A stretch of 64,000 nt of DNA from a bacterium HR37 (GCA_002898375.1 BEIN01000002.1:1-64000), one strand, 5' to 3'. Positions 19,016-27,199 are shown, counted from the stretch's first letter. A program made the numbers and translations. The notes: generated from the sequence alone by a model not told the origin.

Positions 19016-19543
19016 ATGTCAGTTGTATTTATTTCAATAGGGTCAAACCTGGGCAATAGAGTGCAAAACTGTTTAAATGCTATTGAGGAAATTTGTTCCT
19101 TTTCTAAACTCTCTGCAGTGTCTTCAGCGTATGAAACTGAGCCTGTAGGGGTTAATGATCAACCTTGGTTTGTAAACTGTGTGGTTAAAATAGAAACGGC
19201 CCTTTCTCCTCTCTCTCTTTTAAAACAACTTCAGGATACAGAGCAAAAGCTTGGTAGAAGATGTAAGGGTACTTTAGAGCCAAGAACAATAGATCTTGAT
19301 ATAGTTTTCTATGATAACCTGGTTTTTAAAACCCAGGAACTTGTTATTCCTCATCCAAGGGCACATAAGAGGCGTTTCGTTTTGGAACCTATGTGTGAAA
19401 TTGAACCTGATTTTCTTCATCCTGTTATTGGACTCTCCATTAGGGAATTACTTAACCAACTGGTTGACTCTGGAAAGGTTATAAGGATAGGAAGGTTATC
19501 AACAACTTATCCACAGAAAATCACAACTTATTCACAGACTTAA
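19016..19543 (+). CDS. folK: 2-amino-4-hydroxy-6-hydroxymethyldihydropteridine pyrophosphokinase
   Basis: Transfers pyrophosphate from ATP to the hydroxymethyl-dihydropterin in folate synthesis. VFISIGSNLGNR at 4-15, the RTIDLDIVFYD block (~94-104) with catalytic Asp pair, and LVIPHPRAHKRRFVLEP (~112-128) are diagnostic. 175 residues, slightly long: the conserved fold ends near residue 160 and the last ~14 residues (LSTTYPQKITTYSQT) are encoded by the DnaA-box array that begins at 19496. No Shine-Dalgarno precedes the ATG; twin -10 boxes lie directly upstream, so the mRNA may be leaderless. Confidence 0.93.
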   Translation: MSVVFISIGSNLGNRVQNCLNAIEEICSFSKLSAVSSAYETEPVGVNDQPWFVNCVVKIETALSPLSLLKQLQDTEQKLGRRCKGTLEPRTIDLDIVFYDNLVFKTQELVIPHPRAHKRRFVLEPMCEIEPDFLHPVIGLSIRELLNQLVDSGKVIRIGRLSTTYPQKITTYSQT

Positions 19544-19670
19544 ACACCGTTTTTCCATAGTTTTTATTGGGCACTATTATTAGTATTTATCTAGTGTTGT
19601 ATAACATGTTTGAGATTTTATCTTAAGAAATGTGGAAAATACAGTGATAGATAATAAAAAGTTATCAACA
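19496..19670. other. DnaA-box cluster with AT-rich tract: candidate replication origin (oriC) or DnaA-binding locus
   Basis: Six DnaA-like 9-mers in 175 bases: TTATCAACA 19496-19504, TTATCCACA 19507-19515 (perfect consensus), TTATTCACA 19528-19536 (perfect TTATNCACA), TTTTCCATA 19551-19559 (one off), TTTTCCACA on the minus strand 19639-19631, TTATCAACA 19662-19670. The two perfect boxes lie 21 bases apart in the same direction. The 14-mer GTTATCAACAACTT occurs twice (19495, 19661). The middle, 19537-19630, is AT-rich and non-coding past 19543, and contains TACTAATAATAG on the minus strand (19585-19574), reminiscent of DnaA-trio repeats. dnaA itself is not nearby. The gene strands flanking it do not diverge from it, which weakens the oriC reading. 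Confidence 0.6.
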
Positions 19671-19697
19671 ACTTTGCTTGGTAACCCTTAATAACAG

Positions 19698-20939
19698 TTA
19701 AGGGTGGGTTTCCCAGAGGGGGTTGAAGACAAGACCCGAGAGCAGCTTTGGATAAAAATAGGTTGTTTTATGTGGCATTTTTTCCCCAGCCATTGCCACC
19801 TCAAACACATCTGGCGCACTTATAGGGGCAAGAACAATTCCAAGTTTATATTGTCCACTTTTTACAAGGGATACAACCTCTTCGATGGATTTTGTATAGA
19901 GTATCTCGGATTCTTCCTCGCTAATTATCTTACCGAACACAAGTGTGTGAAGAAGCATAACACCCAGGTTTTTATATCTAAACGGAAGCGGTTCTTTTAC
20001 GGAAAATTTAAACACAGAGTCTGAATTTCCGGTAATGAGAGCAAATTCTTGAGGTTTAAGGTTTAAGGTACCGTATTCACAAAGAGGTATTTTTTCCACC
20101 TTAAAGCTTTCTGTTAGCCTTTTTAGAAGCTCATTTATATCAATACGAAGCCTCTTAACAACACGGTGTGTAGGCTTTATGATAAGTCCTTCTCCTTCAG
20201 CCCTTGAAAGATACATCATAACGTATTCATAGGGGTTTTCTTCGGAAACCAAATTGGATTCCTTTCTCCTTAGGTTTCTGTACTCAAGGGCAGTCTCGTA
20301 TCTGTGATGGCCATCGGCTATTAAAAGCTTTTTGCTTTTCATGTAGTTTTTAATCCACTCTATTATGGACTTGTCCGAAACGCTCCAGAGTTTGTTTTTT
20401 ACCCCTTCGCTGTTAGATAAATCAGCTATTGGTTTTTCAGAGGAAATTGCCTCATCAACTGTTCTCTCAAGTATTCCTTCGGGATCAGAGTAGACTGCAA
20501 AAACGGGGCTCAGATTTGCCCTGCAGGCTAAAATAAGCTTTAGCCTGTCTTGCTTGTGCTTCGGAAAGGTCTTTTCATGTGGAAGAATGTTCTGGGTTGA
20601 GAAGTCTTCAAGCTTTACCCTTGCAATAAAACCCTTTCGGATAACCTTTTTCCCCCCTTCTTCAAATTCCTGATAATAGGGGTATATGCAGGGTGTGGTA
20701 TCTTGAATCAGGACTTTTTCTTCTATCCATTCTTTAAATGTTTTCCCTGCTTCGCTGTATCTGCTTTCATCCTCTCCTTTAGGCAGTATAAGCCTAACAA
20801 CGTTATAAATGCTCCTTTCGTAGAGCTCAATTTGTTCCTTTGGGCTTATAACGTCATAGGGAGGAGCAACGACACTTTCTAGAGAACTTACCTTCTTGGG
20901 GTTATAACGAATTCCCCTGAATGCATCTACAGTTACCAT
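19698..20939 (-). CDS. DUF1015 family protein
   Basis: Conserved 413-residue protein of unknown function (PF06245). The N-terminus FRGIRYNPKKV then VVAPPYDVIS (27-36), with NVVRLILPKG and LLIADGHHRYETALEYR (~210-226) are family hallmarks; the DGHHRYE block suggests a catalytic or nucleotide site. No signal peptide or membrane helix. In many genomes it neighbours serine or phosphoserine genes, but not here. Its ATG overlaps the stop of the Sua5-type gene by one base (TAATG), so it depends on translation of that gene, and both share one minus-strand transcript. Confidence 0.85.
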   Translation of the reverse strand: MVTVDAFRGIRYNPKKVSSLESVVAPPYDVISPKEQIELYERSIYNVVRLILPKGEDESRYSEAGKTFKEWIEEKVLIQDTTPCIYPYYQEFEEGGKKVIRKGFIARVKLEDFSTQNILPHEKTFPKHKQDRLKLILACRANLSPVFAVYSDPEGILERTVDEAISSEKPIADLSNSEGVKNKLWSVSDKSIIEWIKNYMKSKKLLIADGHHRYETALEYRNLRRKESNLVSEENPYEYVMMYLSRAEGEGLIIKPTHRVVKRLRIDINELLKRLTESFKVEKIPLCEYGTLNLKPQEFALITGNSDSVFKFSVKEPLPFRYKNLGVMLLHTLVFGKIISEEESEILYTKSIEEVVSLVKSGQYKLGIVLAPISAPDVFEVAMAGEKMPHKTTYFYPKLLSGLVFNPLWETHP

Positions 20940-21553
20940 TAAAGAAGCTCCTCTAACTCTTCTTTCTTAATGTCTCCTTCTCTTAGGATTTGGGGAGGGT
21001 CGGTGGTTAGATCCACAATGGTGGAACCCTTTGACGGTGGAATATTACCTGAATCAACGATAAGGTCAACCTTTTCATTAAATGTCTCAAGTATTTGATT
21101 AAACTCAAGCAGGTTCCTATCTCCACTGATATTTGCACTTGTTGAGGTTATTGGAAAATCTATAAAGTTAAACAGGTTCATTACAAAAGGGTGCCTTGAT
21201 ATCCTGACGGCTATTTTTTTGCTCCCTGCTGAGATTAATTTAGGAAATTCTTTCCTTTCCCTTAATACAATGGTAAGTGGTCCCGGAAGGAACCTTTCTA
21301 TAAGAATAGAGGCTTTCTTATTAACTTCAACGTACTCAGCAAGCATCTCTTTATCCTTTACCAGAACGGGTATTGGTTTCCCATAAGGTCTTCCCTTTAC
21401 GTTAAAGACCCTCTCAACAGAGGCATCATCTAAAGCAGTTGTTCCTATCCCATAGAGGGTTTCAGTTGGATAAACTATAATGCCGCCTTTTTTTAGTACG
21501 GATGCTGCTTTTTTTACGGAATCAATCTCGTTCCCTTTTACTATCTCTGTCAG
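20939..21553 (-). CDS. Sua5/TsaC/YwlC-type threonylcarbamoyl-AMP synthase with non-canonical start
   Basis: Makes threonylcarbamoyl-AMP for the t6A37 tRNA modification. The chain has GGIIVYPTETLYGIG, the KGRPYGKPIPV (KxR..K) motif and TSTSANISG. The first ATG (21346) lies after the first two motifs and cannot be the true start. Upstream, the frame stays open to a stop at 21577-21575 but has no ATG, GTG or TTG. CTG 21553 follows AAAAGGGG (21571-21564) by ten bases; ATT 21526 is the other option. The promoter TTGAAA-17-TAAATT lies at 21608-21580. I annotate from CTG: 204 residues, the normal length. A sequencing error is possible but would still need an upstream start. Confidence 0.85.
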   Translation of the reverse strand: MTEIVKGNEIDSVKKAASVLKKGGIIVYPTETLYGIGTTALDDASVERVFNVKGRPYGKPIPVLVKDKEMLAEYVEVNKKASILIERFLPGPLTIVLRERKEFPKLISAGSKKIAVRISRHPFVMNLFNFIDFPITSTSANISGDRNLLEFNQILETFNEKVDLIVDSGNIPPSKGSTIVDLTTDPPQILREGDIKKEELEELL

Positions 21554-21579
21554 TGTAAATACACCCCTTTTGTCTTATT

Positions 21580-21608
21580 AATTTAAAGTTTTTTAGAAGA
21601 TGTTTCAA
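21580..21608 (-). promoter_or_regulatory. Sigma70-type promoter for the Sua5-DUF1015 operon
   Basis: Minus-strand TTGAAA (21608-21603) and TAAATT (21585-21580) with a 17-base spacer. The start site would fall near 21573, just before the AAAAGGGG ribosome site, so transcription begins too late for any start further upstream. Confidence 0.55.
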
Positions 21609-21694
21609 GTTAAATTCTTTGCCTTCAAGTTGCTTTTTCACATCTTTATATTATCCTTGTTAGCTACATAGCTCTGTTTTTTGGTGAGATGATA

Positions 21695-22297
21695 ATGAAG
21701 AAGATAAAGGTCCAAAAAAAGGGTAAACAACCTATCAGGAAAAAGGGTGACGATATGGGAGAGCCTCTGGAAGACTCTTCGGAGAAAGACCAAATCACGG
21801 TTACGGTTATGATTGAAATACCAAAAGGAAGCAGGAACAAGTACGAATACGATAAAGAAAAGAAGATGCTTAAGTTTGATAGAATGCTCTTTTCTGCAGT
21901 TCACTATCCAAGTGACTATGGTTTTATTTTAAACACATTGGCTAAGGATGGAGACCCACTTGATGCTTTGGTGCTGGTCTGGGAACCAACCTTTCCAGGT
22001 TGCATCATAGAGGCAAGACCAGTTGGGCTTTTTAAGATGTGGGATGAAAAGGGACCGGATGAAAAGATCCTATGCGTTCCACTATATGACCCGCTTTGGA
22101 ATCACATAGAACGACTCTCGGATGTTCCTCCTCATCTGTTAAAGGAGATAGAGCATTTCTTCTCGGTATACAAGGAGCTTGAGAAGAAAAAGACAGGTGT
22201 AGAGGGTTGGGAGGATAAAGAATCCGCTATAGAGATTATAAAGGAGTCACAGCAGAGGTATTTAAAGATCGAACTAGGTTTGGAGCTTGAGTATTAA
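21695..22297 (+). CDS. ppa: Inorganic pyrophosphatase (class I)
   Basis: Hydrolyses pyrophosphate to drive biosynthetic reactions. YPSDYGFILNTLAKDGDPLDALV includes the class I signature DGDPLD with metal-binding Asps; EIPKGSRNKYEYD near 35-47 is the other conserved block. 200 residues; a basic ~25-residue N-terminal leader precedes the core, longer than the usual ~175-residue enzyme. ATG 21695 is favoured over 21689 because GGTGAG (21683-21688) sits six bases before it. It converges with the amidohydrolase gene, five bases away. Confidence 0.93.
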   Translation: MKKIKVQKKGKQPIRKKGDDMGEPLEDSSEKDQITVTVMIEIPKGSRNKYEYDKEKKMLKFDRMLFSAVHYPSDYGFILNTLAKDGDPLDALVLVWEPTFPGCIIEARPVGLFKMWDEKGPDEKILCVPLYDPLWNHIERLSDVPPHLLKEIEHFFSVYKELEKKKTGVEGWEDKESAIEIIKESQQRYLKIELGLELEY

Positions 22298-22302
22298 TCG
22301 TC

Positions 22303-23421
22303 TTAAGGGTTTGCTTTTTTCTTCCACCCCCCATAGTAGTAGATTGCTTTTTCCCTACCAAGGATCTTAGAGGCATACTCTATCCCAACTTCCGGATCAA
22401 ACGGCATCATATCTGAACCAAATACCATATCTACACCCAATTCATCTAGCATCTTAATGGGATTTAGCTTACTAGCCCTTTCTTTACCCAGTGCTTTTAG
22501 ATAAGTTTGCATAAAAACAGGATTAAAGTTGGGCTGAATACACAGGATGAGCCCGAGTTCTTTAACTCTCTGGGCTTGGAGGTAGTCTATCATTTCTGCG
22601 TGCTCTATTCTGTGTCCTTTAAACCTTATATTTGCTTTCTCAAAAGCGCTTAGTGCAACCTCAATAGCCTTATCCCCTATGGCGTGGAGCGATATCTTAA
22701 GACCCTTTTTTTCAAGTTCTCTTATCATTGATATTAGCTCTTCTTCTTGCTTAAGAAGAAGGCCTTTTGATGGTTTATCCAAATAGGGTTCTTTTAAACA
22801 TGCTGTTCTTGCTCCTATGGAACCATCTACAAAGGTCTTTACCCATCCCAGTTTTATAAGCTCGTCTTCACCGTGTATTTCAAATAGCTCAAGAACCTTC
22901 TTGTAATCCCTGTAGTATGGCATAAGGACTGCTTTTAGCTTAAGCTTGCCGTTTTCCCTGAGCTTAAAGTAGGCTTCAGCGGTTTTTAAGTCCACAAAAT
23001 CGTGAACTTCAACAATGCCCTTTGAAATTGCTTCCTCCTGAGCTCTTAAGAGGGCCTTCTCTGTGTCTTTTGATTTAAAAAAAGAGGCTGCATTCCAGAG
23101 CTCTTCTTCGTAAAGGTAACCCTTTTCAGGCTCAAATTTAGCCGAGGGTTTTATTCTTATTTCCTCTATTGCTTTCTCGTTTACTACCCCCATATGGGCA
23201 TCTACCCTTATAAGAAGAACGGGGAAGGGAAATCGGTCAATATCTTTTTTTGTTATGGCCTCTCCGATCTTCTCTTCACTCCATCCCCAGGCTACAACCG
23301 GTTTCGTTTCCCCGGTATTTTCTATTAGCTCTATGATCTCTCTTTTTGTTGTAGCTTTTTCAATGGGTATGTTCTTAAGTAGAAATAGCTCTAGGTGGGT
23401 ATGTGCATCTACTATCTCCAT
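22303..23421 (-). CDS. Compact amidohydrolase (YtcJ/amidohydrolase-3 type)
   Basis: Metal-dependent hydrolase: DAHTHLE at 5-11 (metal His pair), VKTFVDGSIGART near 211-223, LHAIGDKA, RIEHAEM and GSDMMPF (metal Asp). These are the motifs of the YtcJ-type amidohydrolases that act on N-acyl or cyclic amides. At 372 residues it is much shorter than the usual ~530: the N-terminal beta-sandwich strands are missing (the HxH motif is at the very start) and the C-terminal return strands too. Motifs are complete, so it is probably a functional reduced form. No Shine-Dalgarno is seen; TAGATT lies ~10 bases before the ATG on the minus strand. Confidence 0.75.
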   Translation of the reverse strand: MEIVDAHTHLELFLLKNIPIEKATTKREIIELIENTGETKPVVAWGWSEEKIGEAITKKDIDRFPFPVLLIRVDAHMGVVNEKAIEEIRIKPSAKFEPEKGYLYEEELWNAASFFKSKDTEKALLRAQEEAISKGIVEVHDFVDLKTAEAYFKLRENGKLKLKAVLMPYYRDYKKVLELFEIHGEDELIKLGWVKTFVDGSIGARTACLKEPYLDKPSKGLLLKQEEELISMIRELEKKGLKISLHAIGDKAIEVALSAFEKANIRFKGHRIEHAEMIDYLQAQRVKELGLILCIQPNFNPVFMQTYLKALGKERASKLNPIKMLDELGVDMVFGSDMMPFDPEVGIEYASKILGREKAIYYYGGWKKKANP

Positions 23422-23447
23422 ATATGTAAAAAATCTAACATATATTG

Positions 23448-23477
23448 TTGAGACACTCCATGCATGGATGATATAAT
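23448..23477 (+). promoter_or_regulatory. Sigma70-type promoter for the glc operon with palindrome in the spacer
   Basis: TTGAGA 23448-23453 and TATAAT 23472-23477, 18-base spacer. A 12-base perfect palindrome TCCATGCATGGA (23457-23468) lies between the boxes, a position where a repressor would block polymerase. Palindromes of this size occur by chance every few kilobases, so the operator reading is tentative. Confidence 0.6.
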
Positions 23478-23533
23478 GAAATCGTTTTGGTATCCTTGTT
23501 TATATTCCGATTAAGAGTTCTGAGGATATATAT

Positions 23534-24997
23534 GTGGATAACTGGAAGAGCAGATTTAAACACAAACTAGTTGAGATACTTGGTCCAGAAGGGGTTATAT
23601 CCTCTCCGGATGAGCTTGTAGCTTATGAATGTGATGGGCTTACAAGCTACAGGGTAAAACCTCTTTTTGTGGTTCTTCCCAGATCTGCTATAGAGGTTTC
23701 AGAGGTAGTTAAGCTATGCAGTGCTGAAAACGTCCCTTTTGTCCCAAGAGGCGCAGGAACCGGTCTTTCAGGGGGGGCGCTACCCGTTGAAGATGGGGTT
23801 TTAATATCTCTTTCGCGTATGAATCGCATCCTTGAGGTTGATATTGTAAATCAACGGGTTGTTGTTGAACCCGGTGTTGTAAACATCTGGGTTACAAATG
23901 CTGTAAGTAACAGGGGATACTACTACGCACCAGACCCTTCGAGTCAGATAGTCTGTACAATAGGGGGAAATGTTGCAGAGAACTCAGGAGGCGTTCACTG
24001 CTTGAAATACGGTGTTACAGTAAATCACGTTCTTGGGCTTGAGGTTGTTCTTCCAGATGGGGAGATTATTGAATTTGGCGGAAAAACCCTCGATACTCCT
24101 GGTTACGACATTACCGGTATTTTTGTAGGTTCTGAAGGGCTTTTAGGGATTGTAACAAAGGTTATTTTAAGGATTGTAAGGAGGCCTGAGGTTGTTAGAA
24201 CCATCCTTGCAGCTTTTGATAGAATTGAACATGCAGGGGCTGCGGTATCCGGTATTACGGCAAGGGGTATAATACCTGCTGGTATGGAGATTATGGACCG
24301 TTTAAGCATCTTGGCGGTGGAAAAGGCTGTTCAGCCAAGATACCCAACCGATGCTGGGGCGATAATCCTTGTTGAGCTAGATGGTCCTTCTGCCGAGGTT
24401 GAAGCTCACGTTTGTGTTGTTACGGAGGTGCTAAGGGAAAACGGGGCAACTGAAATAAGGGTTGCAAGGGATGAGAGTGAAAGGGAGCTATTCTGGAAAG
24501 GAAGGAAAAGTGCCTTTGCGGCTATGGGACGTATAAGCCCTGACTACTATGTGCAGGACGGGGTTATTCCCCGAACCAAACTGGCAGAGGTTCTACGTGA
24601 GATTGAAAGGTTAGCTCAGAGGTATGGACTTAAAGTGGCAAACGTTTTTCATGCAGGTGATGGAAATCTTCATCCTTTAATTCTCTATGATTCCTCTAAG
24701 GAAGGAGAATTCGAGAGGGTAGAGGAACTGGCAGGGGAAATCTTAAGGGTTTGTGTTGAGGCAGGTGGAAGCATAACGGGTGAACACGGTGTTGGGTACG
24801 ATAAGAAAAGATTCATGCCCCTTATGTTTACTGAAAGCGACCTTGATACCATGTATCTTATCAAGTGTGCTTTTGATCCAAAAGGGCTGTGTAATCCTGG
24901 GAAGGTTTTTCCCACCCCTCGTTCATGCGTGGAGGCGGGGGCAACCTCTTATAAGGAGCACCCCGTTGAGAAAATGGGTCTTGGGAAAAGATTCTGA
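23534..24997 (+). CDS. glcD: Glycolate oxidase GlcD-type subunit (FAD-linked)
   Basis: FAD-containing dehydrogenase for a 2-hydroxyacid such as glycolate or D-lactate. FAD_binding_4 domain with PRGAGTGLSGGALP near 73-86, DPSSQIVCTIGGNVAENSGG near 136-155, GYDITGIFVGSEGLLGIVT near 192-210; C-terminal FAD-oxidase C domain with HAGDGNLHP and GSITGEHGVG (His residues of the active site). 487 residues, GTG start at 23534, with TGAGGA (23521-23526) seven bases before. First gene of glcD-glcE-DUF3891-glcF. The exact substrate cannot be read from sequence. Confidence 0.93.
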   Translation: MDNWKSRFKHKLVEILGPEGVISSPDELVAYECDGLTSYRVKPLFVVLPRSAIEVSEVVKLCSAENVPFVPRGAGTGLSGGALPVEDGVLISLSRMNRILEVDIVNQRVVVEPGVVNIWVTNAVSNRGYYYAPDPSSQIVCTIGGNVAENSGGVHCLKYGVTVNHVLGLEVVLPDGEIIEFGGKTLDTPGYDITGIFVGSEGLLGIVTKVILRIVRRPEVVRTILAAFDRIEHAGAAVSGITARGIIPAGMEIMDRLSILAVEKAVQPRYPTDAGAIILVELDGPSAEVEAHVCVVTEVLRENGATEIRVARDESERELFWKGRKSAFAAMGRISPDYYVQDGVIPRTKLAEVLREIERLAQRYGLKVANVFHAGDGNLHPLILYDSSKEGEFERVEELAGEILRVCVEAGGSITGEHGVGYDKKRFMPLMFTESDLDTMYLIKCAFDPKGLCNPGKVFPTPRSCVEAGATSYKEHPVEKMGLGKRF

Positions 24998-25018
24998 TGT
25001 CCTCTGGATACTTTCAAA

Positions 25019-26359
25019 ATGAGGGCTGAATTAAGAGAGATTATAGAAGTGGTAGGAGAAGATTTTGCTTTAAGCTCAGTTGATGAGCTTAAGAGATTCA
25101 GTGTTGATGGGAAAACCCCCCGTTTGGTCGTTTTCCCCCGCTCTGTTGAGGAGATCTCTGAAATTTTGAAGATTGCTTTTAGGAGTTCCACTGCTATAAC
25201 ACCGTGGGGAGGGGGAACCAAAATAGGGCTTGGAAGAATCCCTGATAGGGTTGATGTTGTGATTTGTACCACAAATATAAACAGCGTTTCTGAATACGAG
25301 GCGGCTGATCTGGTATGTACTACCCAGTGTGGTATCCAATTGAGAAAGCTACAGGAAATCCTGAGGGTAAAAAGGCAGTTTTTGGCTGTTGATCCTCCCC
25401 ACCTTGAGGCAGGAGCTACAATTGGTGGCATTATAGTCACAAACGACAGCGGTCCAAGAAGACAGAGGTTTGGTGCCCTGAAGGAACTCCTTCTGGGAAT
25501 TAAGGTAGTTAGAGCAGATGGAAAGGTAGTAAAGGGGGGTGCTAAAGTGGTTAAAAACGTTGCAGGTTACGATATTCCAAAACTATACGTTGGCTCTCTG
25601 GGTACTTTGGGAATAGTAGTTGAAGCTACTTTTAGGCTGTATCCAATTGCTGAGTTTTCTCAAACCTGTATTATCAGTTCCCCGGATATAGATGCACTTG
25701 AAAAAAACGTCTTTGCAGTTTTAAACTCTACTGTTGTTCCCACCTGTTTAGAGTTGGTAAGTCCCCCTCTGTTAGACAGGGTGTCTGGGCATCTGGGTTT
25801 TGATATACCTAAAAAAGGGTACGCCCTTTGTGTAAGGGTTGAGAGTGTCCAAAGGGCTGTAAGAGACCAAATCTCCAGAATATGCGATATGTGTGGAGGG
25901 TCAAATGCTAAGATAACATTGATTGAAGGTGGACTGGAAGAGAAGTTATGGGATTGTCTTATTAATTTTCCCTGGAAGTTTTTAAAAGATGGTAGGCTGG
26001 TCTGTAAGGCAAGTATCCTTCCCGGGAGTATTAAATGGTTTTTAAGGGGATTAGAGCAAATCTCTTCGAGCTTGCACCTCGATGCATATGTGCTTGGAAG
26101 GGCTGGTAGTGGAGTCCTTACGGTTTCTCTGGAATCTAAGGAAGACGACTCTTCTTTGGTAGATGCTGTGTCTTTACTTCGAAAGGAGATAAGAGTTATT
26201 GGGGGTAACCTGACTGTTTGGGACTGCCCTCTTTCGATGAAGTCCAAGATTGATGTGTGGGATGACATTGGGGAATCTATTAGGATTATGAAAAGAATAA
26301 AGAGGCTACTTGATCCAAGAGCTATTTTAAATCCCGGAAGGTTTGTAGGGGGTATATAG
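25019..26359 (+). CDS. glcE: Glycolate oxidase GlcE-type subunit (FAD-binding)
   Basis: Second flavin-binding subunit of the glycolate oxidase complex. FAD_binding_4 features: TPWGGGTKIGLG, GATIGGIIVTNDSGPRRQRFG and VVKNVAGYDIPKLYVGSLGTLG. 446 residues, longer than the E. coli GlcE (~350). C-terminal ALNPGRF is typical. It starts 21 bases after glcD without a clear Shine-Dalgarno. A long antisense open frame over its second half is a composition shadow. Confidence 0.85.
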   Translation: MRAELREIIEVVGEDFALSSVDELKRFSVDGKTPRLVVFPRSVEEISEILKIAFRSSTAITPWGGGTKIGLGRIPDRVDVVICTTNINSVSEYEAADLVCTTQCGIQLRKLQEILRVKRQFLAVDPPHLEAGATIGGIIVTNDSGPRRQRFGALKELLLGIKVVRADGKVVKGGAKVVKNVAGYDIPKLYVGSLGTLGIVVEATFRLYPIAEFSQTCIISSPDIDALEKNVFAVLNSTVVPTCLELVSPPLLDRVSGHLGFDIPKKGYALCVRVESVQRAVRDQISRICDMCGGSNAKITLIEGGLEEKLWDCLINFPWKFLKDGRLVCKASILPGSIKWFLRGLEQISSSLHLDAYVLGRAGSGVLTVSLESKEDDSSLVDAVSLLRKEIRVIGGNLTVWDCPLSMKSKIDVWDDIGESIRIMKRIKRLLDPRAILNPGRFVGGI

Positions 26360-26425
26360 ATTTCTTGAAAGAGAAAGTTAATCAAGTTAGCCTATTCTTT
26401 AAAAAATCCAGAAGAGTAAGGGTTT

Positions 26426-27199
26426 ATGATACGGAGAGAAGAGAGAGAGGGATGGATCCTTATAAACCAGAATGACCATGCAAGGCTTGCAGGTAATATA
26501 ATGTCGTACTGGGGAAACGAAGAGTTTTCAAAACCTGATCCGTATGAAGAGGTTATATTTGCTATATCAGAACACGACAACGGCTGGAAGGAGTGGGATG
26601 CACTACCCAAGGTAAACCCTTCAAACAGGTATCCCATGAATTTTTTGGAGATGGATTCTGTGGAGCAGTACTGTATCTGGAGGCGTTGTTTTAAAAGATA
26701 CTCTACTGCTCACCCTTATGCCTCGGCACTTATTGCCCTGCATTTTGGAAAACTAAACGAAAAGAGCCTGAACAAGGGGAGGGGAAGTTCTATAGCCCAG
26801 TCTTGTTATATGGAAATCATAGGGTTCGTTTCCGAGATGTTACATATTAACCTCTCTACGCTTGATACCAAGCGCTTACCCGAAGATATAAGGGTGAATC
26901 TAAGACTCGTTCAGATAGGGGATATTATATCCCTTGCTCTTTGTCATGGATGGTTTTCTCTGGATATCCCAAATGTTCCGCTCGATTACAACGGTAGATC
27001 TGTGACCCTAAGCCTGAGATCAACGGATGGGATTAACTACGTTGTGCGTCCCTACCCATTTTTCAAGCCGTTTATGAGGCATTCTGTAATTGGGCGCAGA
27101 TTAAACCAGAAAAGGTTCACAGGGGATGAAGAGTTAAGGGAAAAGCTAAGAGAATCTGTACCCAATGTTCTTACTTTCTCTATAATGGAGGAGATGTGA
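26426..27199 (+). CDS. DUF3891 family protein
   Basis: 257 residues, predicted soluble. The N-terminus GWILINQNDHARLAGNIM and AISEHDNGWKEWDALP are hallmarks of DUF3891 (PF13030), whose His/Asp residues (DHA at 17-19, EHDNGW near 50) look like a metal- or hydrolase-type site; it resembles HD-like folds only loosely. No function is known to me. It lies between glcE and glcF and overlaps glcF by four bases (GTGA), so it is translated with the glycolate oxidase subunits and may serve the same substrate pathway. Confidence 0.75.
   Translation: MIRREEREGWILINQNDHARLAGNIMSYWGNEEFSKPDPYEEVIFAISEHDNGWKEWDALPKVNPSNRYPMNFLEMDSVEQYCIWRRCFKRYSTAHPYASALIALHFGKLNEKSLNKGRGSSIAQSCYMEIIGFVSEMLHINLSTLDTKRLPEDIRVNLRLVQIGDIISLALCHGWFSLDIPNVPLDYNGRSVTLSLRSTDGINYVVRPYPFFKPFMRHSVIGRRLNQKRFTGDEELREKLRESVPNVLTFSIMEEM

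Noticed and set aside
25660-26385. 241-codon open frame antisense to glcE
   Set aside because: glcE is a clear family match across the same span and the antisense frame shows no domain or start signals.
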